A DNA stretch of 64,000 nucleotides from NCBI GenBank assembly GCA_030758115.1, contig JANREX010000039.1:37839-101838 (forward strand), written 5' to 3'. The stretch comes from Paracoccaceae bacterium (GTDB taxonomy: Bacteria > Pseudomonadota > Alphaproteobacteria > Rhodobacterales > Rhodobacteraceae). The translations under genes and the position numbers were made by a program. The notes below the pieces were generated by a model, which saw only the letters and a list, made by a program, of their open reading frames with translations, made no database searches and was not told the origin of the DNA. Within the stretch, counting starts at the first letter, position 1. Every line of letters starts with the position of its first letter. This document shows, in pieces, positions 17,286 to 26,947 of this stretch.

Positions 17286-17965
17286 GCGCTCTCCAATCTG
17301 TCCAGCAGGGCCTTTGCCGCTGCCTGTTCCGCCTGCCGCTTTGATCCCGCGGTGGCGCTTTCGCTGTCGCCCGTCTCAAGCTGGGCGGCCATTGTGAAGA
17401 CCGGGGCATGATCTGGCCCGGACCGTTTCAGTTCAACATATTTCGGTGGCGGCAGGCCGCGCGCCTGCGCCCATTCCTGCAGCGCGGTCTTGGCATCGCG
17501 GGCATCGTCGTCGACAGCACCGATCCGCTCGCCCCAGAGCCGCAGGATCAGGGCGCGCGCGGGATCGAAACCCGCATCCAGATAGACGGCCGCGATCAGG
17601 GCCTCCATCGCATCGCCCAGCAGCGCCAGCTTGCGCCGCCCGCCCGAAATCATTTCGGACCGGCCCAGTTTCAGCACGTCGCCAAGCGCGATCTGCCGGG
17701 CGACATCGGCGCAGGCTTCCTTGCGCACCAGCGCGTTGTAGCGCGGGGCCAACTGGCCTTCGGTCGCCTTGGCGTCGCGCGCCAGCAGGGCTTCGGCCAT
17801 CACAAGGCCAAGCACCCTGTCACCCAGGAATTCCAGCCGCTGGTTGTCATCCCGCGTGGCCGAGGACATCGAGGAATGCGTCACCGCGCGCAGCAGCAGT
17901 TCGGGCCTTTGGAATTGGTACCCGATCCGGCCCTCAAGCGCCTTCAGTTCCGCGGAAAGCTTCAC
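17282..17965 (-). CDS. rnc: Ribonuclease III
   Basis: 227 residues. The RNase III signature [20 protein letters not shown] (about 41-60) carries the catalytic acidic residues, and the second acidic cluster is [16 protein letters not shown] (about 116-131). A C-terminal double-stranded RNA binding domain ends [27 protein letters not shown]. The enzyme processes rRNA precursors and structured mRNAs. It lies between lepB and era with 4-bp overlaps on both sides. Confidence 0.96.
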   Translation of the reverse strand: MKLSAELKALEGRIGYQFQRPELLLRAVTHSSMSSATRDDNQRLEFLGDRVLGLVMAEALLARDAKATEGQLAPRYNALVRKEACADVARQIALGDVLKLGRSEMISGGRRKLALLGDAMEALIAAVYLDAGFDPARALILRLWGERIGAVDDDARDAKTALQEWAQARGLPPPKYVELKRSGPDHAPVFTMAAQLETGDSESATAGSKRQAEQAAAKALLDRLESA

Positions 17966-18798
17966 TCGATCGCCTTGAAATAACGGTCGCTGCGCCAGGT
18001 CCAGAAGGCCAGCATCGAGCTTCCGGCGGAGGAGAACATGATCCGGTCGGCGCGGCCGATCAGGTTTTCATAAGGCACGAAACCCACCCCGCCCGCCTGC
18101 TGCGGCACCCGGCTGTCGGTGGAATTGTCGCGGTTGTCACCCATGAAGAAGAAATGCCCCGCAGGCACCGTGTAAAGCGGCGTATCATCCGAGCTTTGCC
18201 GCGCGATGTTCAGCACGATATGGCTGCGCCCCCCCGGGAGGGTTTCGATCTGGCGCGACTTCAGGCAGGCGCCACCTTCGCCGACGGGGCCGTTCTCGCA
18301 GCGCGGACGCAGGCGCTGGGGGCCCTGGGCGGTCATGACCTCCTGGAAGATGCCGTCATCCTCAAGCTGCACGGGCTGGCCATTGATGTGCAGCACCCCG
18401 CCGATGACCTGTACGGTTTCACCGGGCAGGCCCACAAGGCGCTTGATGTAATCCTGACCGTTCACCGGATGGCGGAAGACCACGACATCGCCGCGCTGCG
18501 GCTCTCCGCCGAAGAGGCGCGTGTTGTCGCCGCCGACAAAGCCGCAGATATCCTCGGCGTCGATGTTCAGCCCGACCACGGGAATGCGGATCGTCGGACA
18601 GGAGGCAAAGGAATAGCCATAGGTCATCTTGTTGACGAAGAGGAAATCCCCGATCAGCAATGTCTCTTTCATCGACCCCGACGGGATCCAGAACGGCTGA
18701 AAGAACAGCGTGCGGAAGATGCCCGCGATCAGCAGGGCATAGACGATGGTCTTGATCGTCTCGATGACGGAATTGCCTTTTTTGGCTTCGGTGGCCAT
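17962..18798 (-). CDS. lepB: Signal peptidase I
   Basis: 278 residues with one N-terminal membrane helix (about 13-33), then the catalytic serine in [11 protein letters not shown] (S42) and the general-base lysine in [14 protein letters not shown] (K119). The [11 protein letters not shown] box is also intact. It cleaves signal peptides of exported proteins at the outer face of the inner membrane. It heads the lepB-rnc-era block, 106 bp downstream of acpS. Confidence 0.95.
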   Translation of the reverse strand: MATEAKKGNSVIETIKTIVYALLIAGIFRTLFFQPFWIPSGSMKETLLIGDFLFVNKMTYGYSFASCPTIRIPVVGLNIDAEDICGFVGGDNTRLFGGEPQRGDVVVFRHPVNGQDYIKRLVGLPGETVQVIGGVLHINGQPVQLEDDGIFQEVMTAQGPQRLRPRCENGPVGEGGACLKSRQIETLPGGRSHIVLNIARQSSDDTPLYTVPAGHFFFMGDNRDNSTDSRVPQQAGGVGFVPYENLIGRADRIMFSSAGSSMLAFWTWRSDRYFKAIE

Positions 18799-18904
18799 TG
18801 GGTCGTGCTCCTGCTCGGGCGGTCTGCGCTACATGAGGGGCGGGGGGGCGCGAGTCAAGCCAAGCCAGGCCCAATGCCGCGCCACTTCCCGCCGGTTTTG
18901 CCGG

Positions 18905-19318
18905 TTAGGGGCCTTTTTCGGTGATGGGGCGCGCCTCGATTACCACGAAGGCCTGCGCCCAGGGGTGATCGTCGGTCAGGGTGACATGGATGATCGCCTC
19001 GTGCCCCGGCGGCGTCATCTCGCGCAGGCGTTCGGCCGCCCAGCCGGTGACCTGCATCTGGGGCTGGCCGCTGCGCAGGTTCGTCACCGCCATGTCGCGC
19101 CAGCTGATCCCCATGCGCAGGCCGGTGCCCAATGCTTTGGAACAGGCCTCCTTGGCGGCCCAGCGCTTGGCATAGGTGCCGGCCACATCCTTGCGCCTTT
19201 CGGCCTTGGCCTGTTCGACAGGGGTGAAGACGCGGTTGCGGAAACGGTCGCCGAAGCGTTCCAGCGTGGCGCTGATGCGGTCGATATTCGCAAGGTCCGT
19301 GCCGATGCCCAGGATCAT
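18905..19318 (-). CDS. acpS: Holo-[acyl-carrier-protein] synthase
   Basis: The ATG at 19318 ([15 protein letters not shown]) gives 137 residues, the usual AcpS size; the longer upstream frame is not supported. Mg-binding motifs [10 protein letters not shown] (Asp8) and [20 protein letters not shown] (Glu near residue 59) are present. It transfers 4'-phosphopantetheine from CoA to apo-ACP for fatty-acid synthesis. It follows the alpha/beta hydrolase gene by 13 bp. Confidence 0.94.
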   Translation of the reverse strand: MILGIGTDLANIDRISATLERFGDRFRNRVFTPVEQAKAERRKDVAGTYAKRWAAKEACSKALGTGLRMGISWRDMAVTNLRSGQPQMQVTGWAAERLREMTPPGHEAIIHVTLTDDHPWAQAFVVIEARPITEKGP

Positions 19319-19331
19319 TGTCCTACCCTTT

Positions 19332-20825
19332 CTAACCAGCCGCGCTGAACAGCGGGAAACTGACACCCAGCGCCCAGGCCAGCACCAGCCCAAGACCCAG
19401 CCCCGTTGCGGCGGCACCACTGCGCCGTGCGACCCAGCGCCCCATAAGGCCATGGATCACATAGAACAGCAGGATGACAGGGGCGATCATCACCAGGAAG
19501 AACAGCCTTTCGGCATCCAGCGCCACGGCGATCCCCAGCGAAAGCAGAAACCCCAACCGCACCAGGATACGGCGCGCCCATGTGCCATGCCCTGCCCCGC
19601 TGGCCAGCGCATCGGCCAGCATGAAGGGCACGGCCCCAAGGGCAAGTACCGCGATGATCCAGCCGCGTTCGACCGTGGGCAGGAAATTCGCACCATAGCG
19701 ATCCAGCGCCAGGCCGAAAACACCCAGGCCCCAGAACAGCAGAAAACCCGCCGCAGGCAGCGACAGCGGGCCAGGCCGCAGACCGCAGCGCCACAGGATC
19801 GCCAGTTGCAGCGCGCCATAGATCAGAAGATGCACCGCCAGATGATCGGCCACCAGCACCGGCAGGGTCTGGAGCCCCAGCATGACGGCAAGAACCGGGG
19901 CCACGGCGGCCGGTATCAGGACGGCAAGGGCAAGCTGCCCGCGACTGATCGGCGGCTGGGACATGGCCCGTTCCGGCAAACGGCGCGAGAGCGGCCAGGC
20001 CAGCGCCACGATCGCCGCCAGCAGCAGTGCCAGCCAGCCGCCCGTGGCGGGGGGGATCACATCGCTGGCGCGGCCGAAGGACCGGTCGAGCCAGTCCAGC
20101 GCCGCCGCCTGCCCGGTCCGGCTGAACAGAACGCCCACATGTTCGACACCCGGCGCGACAATGGCCGCACGCCGGACCGCACCCGCCGCCACGGTCTGCC
20201 CTTCCCCGGCCTGCGGGTCCAGCATCCGCACCGCGTCCAGGGCAAAGCGGCGCAGGGGTGGCTCTGCCTGCCCGCTGATCAGCAGCATGTCGGCGGGGAA
20301 ATCCGGGGTCACGGCCTGCGAGAAGGCGGAAATCGCCACGATCGGCCCGATGCCGGGATCGGCGGCGGCTGTGCGGATGATGATGTCGGTCGCCATCGAA
20401 TGTCCGAGCAGGGCCACCGGCCCGTCCCAGCCTTCGGTCGCGCGGGCGGCGGCAACAACCGCGAGGGTCTGATCGACAAGCCGCATGGTCGTGCCCTCGA
20501 TCACCGTGACGTCGCCCGACATCGGCACCGGGTTGCGGCCATGGCCGTGAAAGTCGAAGGACCAGACGCGGTAGCCTGCCCGCGCCAGCGGCAGGGCATA
20601 GCCCTGCATCATCTGGCGTGACCCGGCAAAGCCATGTGCCACGATCACCAACGGACCATCAGCACCGGGCAAGGCGGCGCGGGTGACGGGTGTGTCGACC
20701 ACGCCGACCCTGTCGATCTGCAAACCGGCGCGGGCGCGTTCAAGCTGCCACAAGGCCAAAACCGCAAGACCGAGGCCCAGCAGCAGGATCGCCTGCCGCC
20801 ACGGGGTCATGCGCCGGCGGGCCAT
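19332..20825 (-). CDS. Alpha/beta hydrolase with C-terminal multi-pass membrane domain
   Basis: 497 residues in three parts: an N-terminal anchor ([16 protein letters not shown], about 14-29), an alpha/beta hydrolase domain (about 50-260) with oxyanion segment [10 protein letters not shown] and nucleophile elbow [10 protein letters not shown], and a C-terminal half with about six hydrophobic helices ([16 protein letters not shown] onward). Fusion of a hydrolase to such a membrane domain is unusual. It may act on lipids or acyl groups at the inner membrane, but no substrate is evident. It lies between pdxJ (3-bp gap) and acpS on the same strand, so it is probably co-transcribed. Confidence 0.8.
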   Translation of the reverse strand: MARRRMTPWRQAILLLGLGLAVLALWQLERARAGLQIDRVGVVDTPVTRAALPGADGPLVIVAHGFAGSRQMMQGYALPLARAGYRVWSFDFHGHGRNPVPMSGDVTVIEGTTMRLVDQTLAVVAAARATEGWDGPVALLGHSMATDIIIRTAAADPGIGPIVAISAFSQAVTPDFPADMLLISGQAEPPLRRFALDAVRMLDPQAGEGQTVAAGAVRRAAIVAPGVEHVGVLFSRTGQAAALDWLDRSFGRASDVIPPATGGWLALLLAAIVALAWPLSRRLPERAMSQPPISRGQLALAVLIPAAVAPVLAVMLGLQTLPVLVADHLAVHLLIYGALQLAILWRCGLRPGPLSLPAAGFLLFWGLGVFGLALDRYGANFLPTVERGWIIAVLALGAVPFMLADALASGAGHGTWARRILVRLGFLLSLGIAVALDAERLFFLVMIAPVILLFYVIHGLMGRWVARRSGAAATGLGLGLVLAWALGVSFPLFSAAG

Positions 20826-20828
20826 GGG

Positions 20829-21590
20829 TCAGGCCTGTTCGGGGGCGCGGGCCTCGTCCATCAGGCGGCGCATTTCGTGAATGGCCGGGGCCAGCCCGCG
20901 AAAGATCGCCTCGCCGATGATGAAATGACCGATGTTCAGTTCCATCACCTCGGGAAAGGCCGCGACGGGCTTCACGGTGTCATAGGTCAGGCCATGCCCG
21001 ACATGCACCTCAAGACCCAGCGAATGGGCAAAGCTGGACATCTCGCGCAGCGCTTCGAGTTCGCGGTCCCGATCATCGAGGCGCCCCTCGTGATGCGCGT
21101 CGCAATAGGCGCCGGAATGCAGTTCGATGACCTGCGCACCGATCCGGTGGGCGGCTTCGATCTGGCGGGAATCGGCGGCGATGAAGATCGACACGCGGCA
21201 GCCCGCCTCGCGCAGCGGGGCGATGAAATGCGCCAGCCGGTTTTCCTCGCGCGCGACTTCAAGCCCGCCCTCGGTCGTGCGTTCCTCGCGCTTTTCGGGC
21301 ACGATGCAGACGGCGTGCGGCCGGTGGCGCAACGCGATGCGCTGCATTTCGGCGGTTGCGGCCATCTCGAAGTTCAGTGGCACGTTCAGCACCTGCATCA
21401 GCCCCTCGATATCGGCGTCCGAGATGTGGCGCCGGTCCTCGCGCAGATGGGCGGTGATGCCGTCAGCCCCCGCGTCCTCGGCCAGTTTGGCGGCCCGCAG
21501 CGGATCAGGGGTGGTCCCGCCGCGCGCATTGCGGACGGTGGCCACGTGGTCGATATTCACACCAAGGCGCAGCTTTCCAAGCGGCTTCAT
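20829..21590 (-). CDS. pdxJ: Pyridoxine 5'-phosphate synthase
   Basis: 253 residues opening [29 protein letters not shown], the PdxJ hallmark, with [15 protein letters not shown] and [33 protein letters not shown] further on. The TIM-barrel enzyme condenses 1-deoxyxylulose 5-phosphate and 3-amino-2-oxopropyl phosphate to pyridoxine 5'-phosphate. The AAGGAAG ribosome binding site supports the ATG at 21590. The pdxJ-acpS proximity is common in proteobacteria. Confidence 0.96.
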   Translation of the reverse strand: MKPLGKLRLGVNIDHVATVRNARGGTTPDPLRAAKLAEDAGADGITAHLREDRRHISDADIEGLMQVLNVPLNFEMAATAEMQRIALRHRPHAVCIVPEKREERTTEGGLEVAREENRLAHFIAPLREAGCRVSIFIAADSRQIEAAHRIGAQVIELHSGAYCDAHHEGRLDDRDRELEALREMSSFAHSLGLEVHVGHGLTYDTVKPVAAFPEVMELNIGHFIIGEAIFRGLAPAIHEMRRLMDEARAPEQA

Positions 21591-21608
21591 TGCAATCTTC
21601 CTTTCGGA

Positions 21609-22271
21609 TCAATCGGTTTTCTGGCGCACCTCGGCCGAGCGCTTGGCCTTGGCCTTGAGTGCCGCAAGCTTTGCCTTGATCGCCCCGCTGCGGCGTTTCT
21701 GATAGGCGCGGATCAACGGGACACTGATGATGTAGCAGATCGTCGCCGCGACAAGGCCCGGAATGATCCCACCGATCAGATAGGGAAAGAAAACCTCGTC
21801 ATAGAAGATCTTGAGGCTGTGCCAGTCGACGGTGGCATCGGTGAACATCGCCATGAAATTGTGCTGCAGCGCCTCGCCTGCGTCCATGAACTTGCCGCCC
21901 AGCGAGCGCGCGATGTGATCATCCGAATGCGCGGGCGCTCCCAGCAGGAAATATCCCATCCGCATCGAGATGACGCCGATCGGGACATAGGTCAGCGGAT
22001 TGCCGAAAAAGGTGGCCAGCAAGGCGGCCAGGATATTGCCGCGCATCACGAAGGCGATGATCGCCGCGGTCAGGAAATGCAGCCCGTAGAAGGGGGTGAA
22101 GGTCGTGAAAACACCCGCGAAGATGCCGCGGGCGATCTTTTCGGGCGTATCAGGCAGACGATGCAGGCGGTGGCGGACATATTGCGCGGCACGCGACCAG
22201 CCGCCACGCGGCCAGAAGAATTCGAACACGACCTGCCAGAGCGGACGCTTTTCCCTGCGCTTGAATACCAA
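21609..22271 (-). CDS. DUF2062 domain membrane protein
   Basis: 220 residues with several hydrophobic stretches: GIFAGVFTTFTPFYGLHFLTAAIIAFVMRGNILAALLATFFGNPLTYVPIGVISMRMGYFLLG (about 50-112), then FPYLIGGIIPGLVAATICYIIS. The NPLT segment and topology fit DUF2062. The C-terminus is lysine-rich and cytoplasmic. Its role is unknown. It sits between rsh and pdxJ in the same direction. Confidence 0.85.
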   Translation of the reverse strand: MVFKRREKRPLWQVVFEFFWPRGGWSRAAQYVRHRLHRLPDTPEKIARGIFAGVFTTFTPFYGLHFLTAAIIAFVMRGNILAALLATFFGNPLTYVPIGVISMRMGYFLLGAPAHSDDHIARSLGGKFMDAGEALQHNFMAMFTDATVDWHSLKIFYDEVFFPYLIGGIIPGLVAATICYIISVPLIRAYQKRRSGAIKAKLAALKAKAKRSAEVRQKTD

Positions 22272-22286
22272 GGACCTGCTCCTCCC

Positions 22287-24419
22287 CTACCCGTTCGACG
22301 CAACGGCACGGGACGGATCCCGAAACCTTTCCACTGCGGCTACATCGCTTTCCGCCTCGAGAGCGGAAATGACGGAGTGCAGATGCTCGGCATCCCGCAG
22401 ATCGACCTCGATCAGGAGTCGATAGAAATCTGGCTTTCGATCCACGAATTGCAAGTCCGAGATATTGGCCTTCTGCTCGCCGATCAATGTGCAGATACGC
22501 CCCAGCACGCCCGCGTCATTGCCGATGGTCAGGTTCAGCGTGGCGGTATGGATCGGCGGGTGCTTGCCTGAATGCCAATGCAGGTCCAGCCAGCGGTCGG
22601 GCTGATCCTCGTAGGCGGTCAAGGCCTCGCAATCGATGGCATGCACCACGACGCCCTTGCCGCGGAAGGTGATGCCCACGATACGCTCGCCCGGAAGGGG
22701 CTGGCAGCAGCGCGCGCGGTCGAAATTCTGTTCGGGCGAAAGGCCGATCACGGCGCGCTTGGTGTCGATCTCGTCCGTCTGGTCCGGGGTCAGGTCGGGA
22801 TAGACCGAGCGCACGACCTCGCGCGCGCTCAGTTCGGCGCTGCCAAGACGCGCCAGCACCTCGTCGCGCCCGTCCAGCCGCAGATGGCGCGCGGCGGTAT
22901 CCAGCACCTTGTCGGTTGCCTTCTTGCCCAGATGTTCGAAGGCCGAACGTGCCAGTTCATGCCCCAGCTTGATGAAACGGCCGCGATCAACCTCGCGCAG
23001 GGCGCGACGGATGGCGGCCTTGGCCTTGCCGGTGGTGGCGATCTCAAGCCATGTGGCCTGCGGGATCTGGCCCTGCGCCGTGATGATCTCGACCGACTGG
23101 CCGTTCTTGATCCGGGTCCAGAGCGGCACGCGCATCCCGTCGATCTTGGCGCCCACGCAGGCATTGCCGATCCGGGTGTGGATCGCATAGGCGAAATCGA
23201 TGGGCGTCGCGCCGCGCGGCAGCTTGACCACATCGCCCTTGGGCGTGAAGCAGAAGACCTGGTCCGAATACATCTCGAGCTTGACCGCCTCGAGGAATTC
23301 GTGGTGGTCCTCTTCGGCGTCGAACTGTTCGGACAGGCCCGCGATCCACTTGGCGGGATCGACGGCAAAGGGGTTCTGCGTGCGCACGCCGTCGCGATAG
23401 GACCAATGCGCGGCAACGCCCGTTTCGGCCACGTCATGCATCTGACGGGTGCGGATCTGCACCTCGACCCGCTTGCCGTCGCGCCCCGACACGGTGGTAT
23501 GGATCGAGCGGTAGCCGTTCGATTTCGGCTGGCTGATGTAATCCTTGAACCGCCCCGGCACGGCGCGCCAGCGCTGATGGATCACGCCCAGCGCACGGTA
23601 GCAATCTTCCTCGGACAGGGTGATCACGCGAAAGCCGTAGATGTCGGACAGGCGCGAGAAGCCCATCTCCTTTTCTTCCATCTTGCGCCAGATCGAATAG
23701 GGCTTCTTGGCGCGCCCGAACACCTGCGCCTCGACGCCGGCCTTTTCCAGTTCCGAGCGCATGTCGCCGGTGATGCGGTGGATCACATCGCCGGTTTCCT
23801 TCTGCAGGGTGATGAAGCGCCGCATGATCGAGGCGCGACCTTCGGGGTTGAGAACCTTGAAGGCCAGATCCTCCAACTCCTCGCGCATCCATTGCATGCC
23901 CATGCGGCCTGCCAGCGGCGCGAAGATGTCCATCGTCTCGCGCGCCTTCTTGGCCTGCTTTTCGGGGCGCATGGCCTTGATGGTGCGCATGTTGTGCAGA
24001 CGGTCGGCCAGCTTGACCAGGATCACGCGCAGATCCTTGGACATGGCCATGAACAGCTTGCGGAAATTCTCGGCCTGCTGGGTCTCGCTCGATGACAGTT
24101 GCAGATTGGTCAGCTTGGTCACGCCATCGACCAGATCCGCGATCTCGGTGCCGAACCGTTCGGCCACCTCGGCATAAGACGCCTTGGTATCCTCGATCGT
24201 GTCATGCAGCAGGGCCGTCACGATCGTGGCGTCGTCCAGCCGCTGTTCGGTCAGGATCGCGGCCACGGCGACGGGATGGGTGAAATAGGGCTCGCCGGAC
24301 TGGCGGAACTGACCCTCGTGCAGCGCGCGACCATAGTCATAGGCCGCGCGGATCAGCGCCTCGTTGGTCTTGGGGTTGTAATTGCGGACCAGTGCGATCA
24401 GGTCTTCAACCGCGATCAT
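22287..24419 (-). CDS. rsh: Bifunctional (p)ppGpp synthetase/hydrolase (RelA/SpoT homologue)
   Basis: 710 residues, full Rsh length. The N-terminal HD hydrolase domain shows HPVAVAAILTEQRLDDATIVTALLHDTIEDT (about 46-76); the synthetase region shows RFKDYISQPKSNGYRSIHTTVSG; a TGS domain follows (DVVKLPRGATPIDFAYAIHTRIG) and a C-terminal ACT domain (about 640-705). Intact HD and synthetase motifs imply both making and degrading (p)ppGpp. As the only such gene seen near rpoZ it is probably the organism's main stringent-response enzyme. Confidence 0.95.
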   Translation of the reverse strand: MIAVEDLIALVRNYNPKTNEALIRAAYDYGRALHEGQFRQSGEPYFTHPVAVAAILTEQRLDDATIVTALLHDTIEDTKASYAEVAERFGTEIADLVDGVTKLTNLQLSSSETQQAENFRKLFMAMSKDLRVILVKLADRLHNMRTIKAMRPEKQAKKARETMDIFAPLAGRMGMQWMREELEDLAFKVLNPEGRASIMRRFITLQKETGDVIHRITGDMRSELEKAGVEAQVFGRAKKPYSIWRKMEEKEMGFSRLSDIYGFRVITLSEEDCYRALGVIHQRWRAVPGRFKDYISQPKSNGYRSIHTTVSGRDGKRVEVQIRTRQMHDVAETGVAAHWSYRDGVRTQNPFAVDPAKWIAGLSEQFDAEEDHHEFLEAVKLEMYSDQVFCFTPKGDVVKLPRGATPIDFAYAIHTRIGNACVGAKIDGMRVPLWTRIKNGQSVEIITAQGQIPQATWLEIATTGKAKAAIRRALREVDRGRFIKLGHELARSAFEHLGKKATDKVLDTAARHLRLDGRDEVLARLGSAELSAREVVRSVYPDLTPDQTDEIDTKRAVIGLSPEQNFDRARCCQPLPGERIVGITFRGKGVVVHAIDCEALTAYEDQPDRWLDLHWHSGKHPPIHTATLNLTIGNDAGVLGRICTLIGEQKANISDLQFVDRKPDFYRLLIEVDLRDAEHLHSVISALEAESDVAAVERFRDPSRAVASNG

Positions 24420-24448
24420 TCCGTCCGCTTCCTTCCTGCGCGCGGGCC

Positions 24449-24808
24449 TCAGCCCTGGCCCTGTGCTTCCATCAGGGCGCGCAGCAGTTTTTCCTCGGAC
24501 ATGTCATCGTCCATCGGCTTGTCGACCGCTTCGCCGCCACCCATCAGAAGAGCCATCGAATCATCCTCGGGCTCGTCGACCTCGATCTGGTTCTGGTTCG
24601 ATTCGATCAGACGCTCGCGCAGTTCGCCCGCGGACTGGGTTTCCTCTGCGATCTCGCGCAGGGCGACAACGGGGTTCTTGTCCTTGTCACGATCCACGGT
24701 AAGCGCAGCGCCAGAAGCGATTTCACGCGCCCGGTGTGCGGCAAGCATCACCAGTTCGAACCGGTTCGGAACCTTGTCTACGCAGTCTTCAACGGTTACG
24801 CGGGCCAT
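24449..24808 (-). CDS. rpoZ: RNA polymerase omega subunit
   Basis: The ATG at 24808 ([30 protein letters not shown]) gives 119 residues. This N-terminal segment and [15 protein letters not shown] are the omega-subunit core. The acidic tail ([19 protein letters not shown]) is longer than in enteric omega, as usual in Rhodobacterales. Omega helps fold beta-prime and is part of the ppGpp site, consistent with its place just before rsh. Confidence 0.95.
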   Translation of the reverse strand: MARVTVEDCVDKVPNRFELVMLAAHRAREIASGAALTVDRDKDKNPVVALREIAEETQSAGELRERLIESNQNQIEVDEPEDDSMALLMGGGEAVDKPMDDDMSEEKLLRALMEAQGQG

Positions 24809-24905
24809 GAGAGCACTCCAATCAGCGGATGTCGTGTAGATACACGCCACGGTGTATCCTGTAGAAACCCGCTATTTAGGCTGGATCGATACCAGTTACA
24901 AGCCG

Positions 24906-25487
24906 CTATTGGCAGGGGTCCGGTTGCGCCGGTCGCACCGCTTCCCGGTCCGCAGGGGAAAGCGCCGCGCACATCTGCGCCACGGTCTGACCAGTCAGCG
25001 GATGCACCCAGTCTGGCGCCACATCGCACAGCGGGACCAGCACGAAAGCGCGATCCTGCAACCTTGGATGCGGCAGTATCAGCCGATCGGGCATGTCCTG
25101 TGCCTGACGCTCTGCCGGCAGGTCGCGCCATGCGGTCTGCGTCGCCACATCGGGCAAGACCCTGTCCTCGGCGGCCAGAAGATCCAGATCAAGGGTGCGC
25201 ATACCCCAGCGCTGCAAGCGTTTGCGCCCATGACGGGCCTCGATCCGGTGCAGGATATCAAGCACCTGCTGCGGGGTCTTGTCCCCTGCAAGACGTGCTG
25301 CGGCATTCACGTAATCAGGCCCCGCGCCCGCGGGAAAACAAGGCGTGTCGAAGAACCGGCTGACCGCCAGCACCTTCAGACCCGAGGCCGCGATATCATC
25401 GAGCGCGGCGCGCAATGTCCGGTCAGCGCCACCACCCTCCCCGGGAAGATTGCCACCGAGGGCGATGAGATATTCGTGAACGGACAT
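24906..25487 (-). CDS. folK: 2-amino-4-hydroxy-6-hydroxymethyldihydropteridine pyrophosphokinase
   Basis: 193 residues. HPPK landmarks are YLIALGGNLPGEG near the start, SRFFDTPCFPAGAGPDYVNAAARL, and RWGMRTLDLDLLAAEDRVL with the Mg-binding D-x-D pair (about 95-110), then LILPHPRLQDRAFVLVPL. It transfers pyrophosphate from ATP to the pterin in folate synthesis. It precedes rpoZ and diverges from the NYN-domain gene. Confidence 0.94.
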   Translation of the reverse strand: MSVHEYLIALGGNLPGEGGGADRTLRAALDDIAASGLKVLAVSRFFDTPCFPAGAGPDYVNAAARLAGDKTPQQVLDILHRIEARHGRKRLQRWGMRTLDLDLLAAEDRVLPDVATQTAWRDLPAERQAQDMPDRLILPHPRLQDRAFVLVPLCDVAPDWVHPLTGQTVAQMCAALSPADREAVRPAQPDPCQ

Positions 25488-25523
25488 GAATTAGTAACTA
25501 TCTTTCGATAAATTCATATTGGC

Positions 25524-25552
25524 TTGCGATCAGAACAGGCTCGGCATAATTT
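25524..25552 (+). promoter_or_regulatory. Putative sigma-70 promoter for the NYN-domain gene
   Basis: TTGCGA (25524-25529) and TAATTT (25547-25552) are separated by 17 bp in the 186-bp folK/NYN divergent gap, where base composition is locally AT-richer. The spacing is ideal. The leader to the ATG at 25674 would be about 115 nt. A weaker TTTACA-N15-TATAAC pair lies downstream in the same gap. Confidence 0.4.
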
Positions 25553-25673
25553 CGCGTCTACCTGTCGCGTATTTTACACATGGCACCACTCGCTATAACC
25601 CATTTTTTTTGCTCTGCCCCACCACTCACCCTACCCCTTGCCGCGACGGGACGGAACCCGGAAGGACCCTGAA

Positions 25674-26246
25674 ATGTTTTACAAGGACGAACGGCTTGCG
25701 CTGTTCATCGATGGATCGAATCTATATGCGGCAGCCCGCTCTCTCGGATTCGACATCGACTACAAACTGCTCCGCCAGGAGTTCATGCGCCGCGGCAAGC
25801 TGGTGCGCGCATTCTATTACACGGCGCTGCTGGAAAACGACGAATACTCGCCGATCCGTCCTCTCGTGGACTGGCTGCACTACAACGGCTACACGATGGT
25901 GACAAAACCCGCCAAGGAATACACCGACGGCCAGGGACGCCGGAAGGTCAAGGGCAACATGGACATCGAGCTGACTGTCGACGCCATGGAACTGGCCCCC
26001 CGTGTGGATCACATCGTTCTGTTCTCGGGTGATGGCGATTTCCGCCCCCTCGTGGAAAGCCTGCAACGGCAGGGCGTGCGGGTGTCGGTCGTCTCGACGA
26101 TCCGCAGCCAGCCGCCGATGATCGCGGACGAGTTGCGCCGCCAGGCCGACAACTTCATCGAGCTGGACGAGCTGAAGGATGTGATCGGCCGCCCTCCGCG
26201 CGACATCATGGCCCCGCGCGAGAACGGTGTCTCGGCCGAAGCCTGA
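25674..26246 (+). CDS. NYN domain (LabA/DUF88-like) ribonuclease-fold protein
   Basis: Starting at 25674 (MFYKDERLALFIDGSNLYAAARSLG) the product has 190 residues. The PIN-like NYN fold is shown by LFIDGSNLY (catalytic Asp), KGNMDIELTVDAMELAPRVDHIVLFSGDGDFRPLVESL with the acidic D and SGDGDF motifs, and IADELRRQADNFIELDEL at the end. Related proteins are metal-dependent RNases or RNA-binding regulators. It diverges from folK and ends before a clear terminator at 26290-26321. The target RNA is unknown. Confidence 0.9.
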   Translation: MFYKDERLALFIDGSNLYAAARSLGFDIDYKLLRQEFMRRGKLVRAFYYTALLENDEYSPIRPLVDWLHYNGYTMVTKPAKEYTDGQGRRKVKGNMDIELTVDAMELAPRVDHIVLFSGDGDFRPLVESLQRQGVRVSVVSTIRSQPPMIADELRRQADNFIELDELKDVIGRPPRDIMAPRENGVSAEA

Positions 26247-26289
26247 CGCCGCGAGCGGATCGCCGGCTGCAGCATGCGGATCAAGGATG

Positions 26290-26321
26290 AAGGGCGGGTT
26301 GCACTGGCAATCCGCCCTTTT
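26290..26321 (+). terminator. Rho-independent terminator after the NYN-domain gene
   Basis: AAGGGCGGGTTGC pairs with GCAATCCGCCCTT (one G-U pair) around an ACTG loop, followed by TTTT and a further T run. It lies 44 bp after the NYN stop and before the convergent cytochrome gene, so it may serve both strands. Confidence 0.8.
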
Positions 26322-26349
26322 GCGTTTCAACCAAGGAGGTGCCAGCCTG

Positions 26350-26799
26350 TCAGTTCGCGGCGGCCCTCTCGTTGATCTGGTCATGAATCTCGATCACGCG
26401 CTCTGGCCAGGTGCTTTTGATATAGGCAAGCGTTGCCGCGATCTCGGCGTCGGTCAGGATATCACCGTAGCCCGCCATGCGGCTGCGATAGCCCCCGCCC
26501 ACCATCGCCTCGATCCCGTATTTGGTGATGTCGAAAAGCTGTTGGTCCGGGTGATGCCATGTGTGACCGCTTGGATCATGCGGTGGTGCCGGCAAATAGC
26601 CGTCCGGGTCACGCAGCTGCCAGTCCGGCTGCCCTTCCAATCCCGCGCCATGACAGGCGGCACAATATTCGCCGTAGATTTTCTGGCCCTGCGCCACCGC
26701 CGCCGCATCGCGCCATGGCAGGAAACCGGCCTGCTCGGCTGCGGCCAGCGGCTGCCCGGCCAGGGCCAGCGCAAATGCCGTAACTGAATATCGCTTCAT
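26350..26799 (-). CDS. Class I c-type cytochrome
   Basis: The ATG at 26799 ([23 protein letters not shown]) begins a Sec signal peptide; the whole precursor is 149 residues. One heme site CAACH lies near residue 46 ([15 protein letters not shown]), with a likely distal Met in [17 protein letters not shown]. These are features of small periplasmic monoheme cytochromes c, similar to domains of cytochrome c oxidase or dehydrogenase partners. The gene stands alone on the minus strand opposite ispH, so its redox partner is not indicated. Confidence 0.88.
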   Translation of the reverse strand: MKRYSVTAFALALAGQPLAAAEQAGFLPWRDAAAVAQGQKIYGEYCAACHGAGLEGQPDWQLRDPDGYLPAPPHDPSGHTWHHPDQQLFDITKYGIEAMVGGGYRSRMAGYGDILTDAEIAATLAYIKSTWPERVIEIHDQINERAAAN

Positions 26800-26947
26800 C
26801 GTGGTGGCCCTTCTTCTTGCGCCGCACAGCATCGGGGACGGGGCCGGTGCGGGCAAGTCACAGCCGCGTGAGACTGCGCGCACATGCGCCGGGGGACTGG
26901 ACCCGAAGCGCATCAGGCTTTACCTCTGCCTGAGACAGGAGAGCCAG

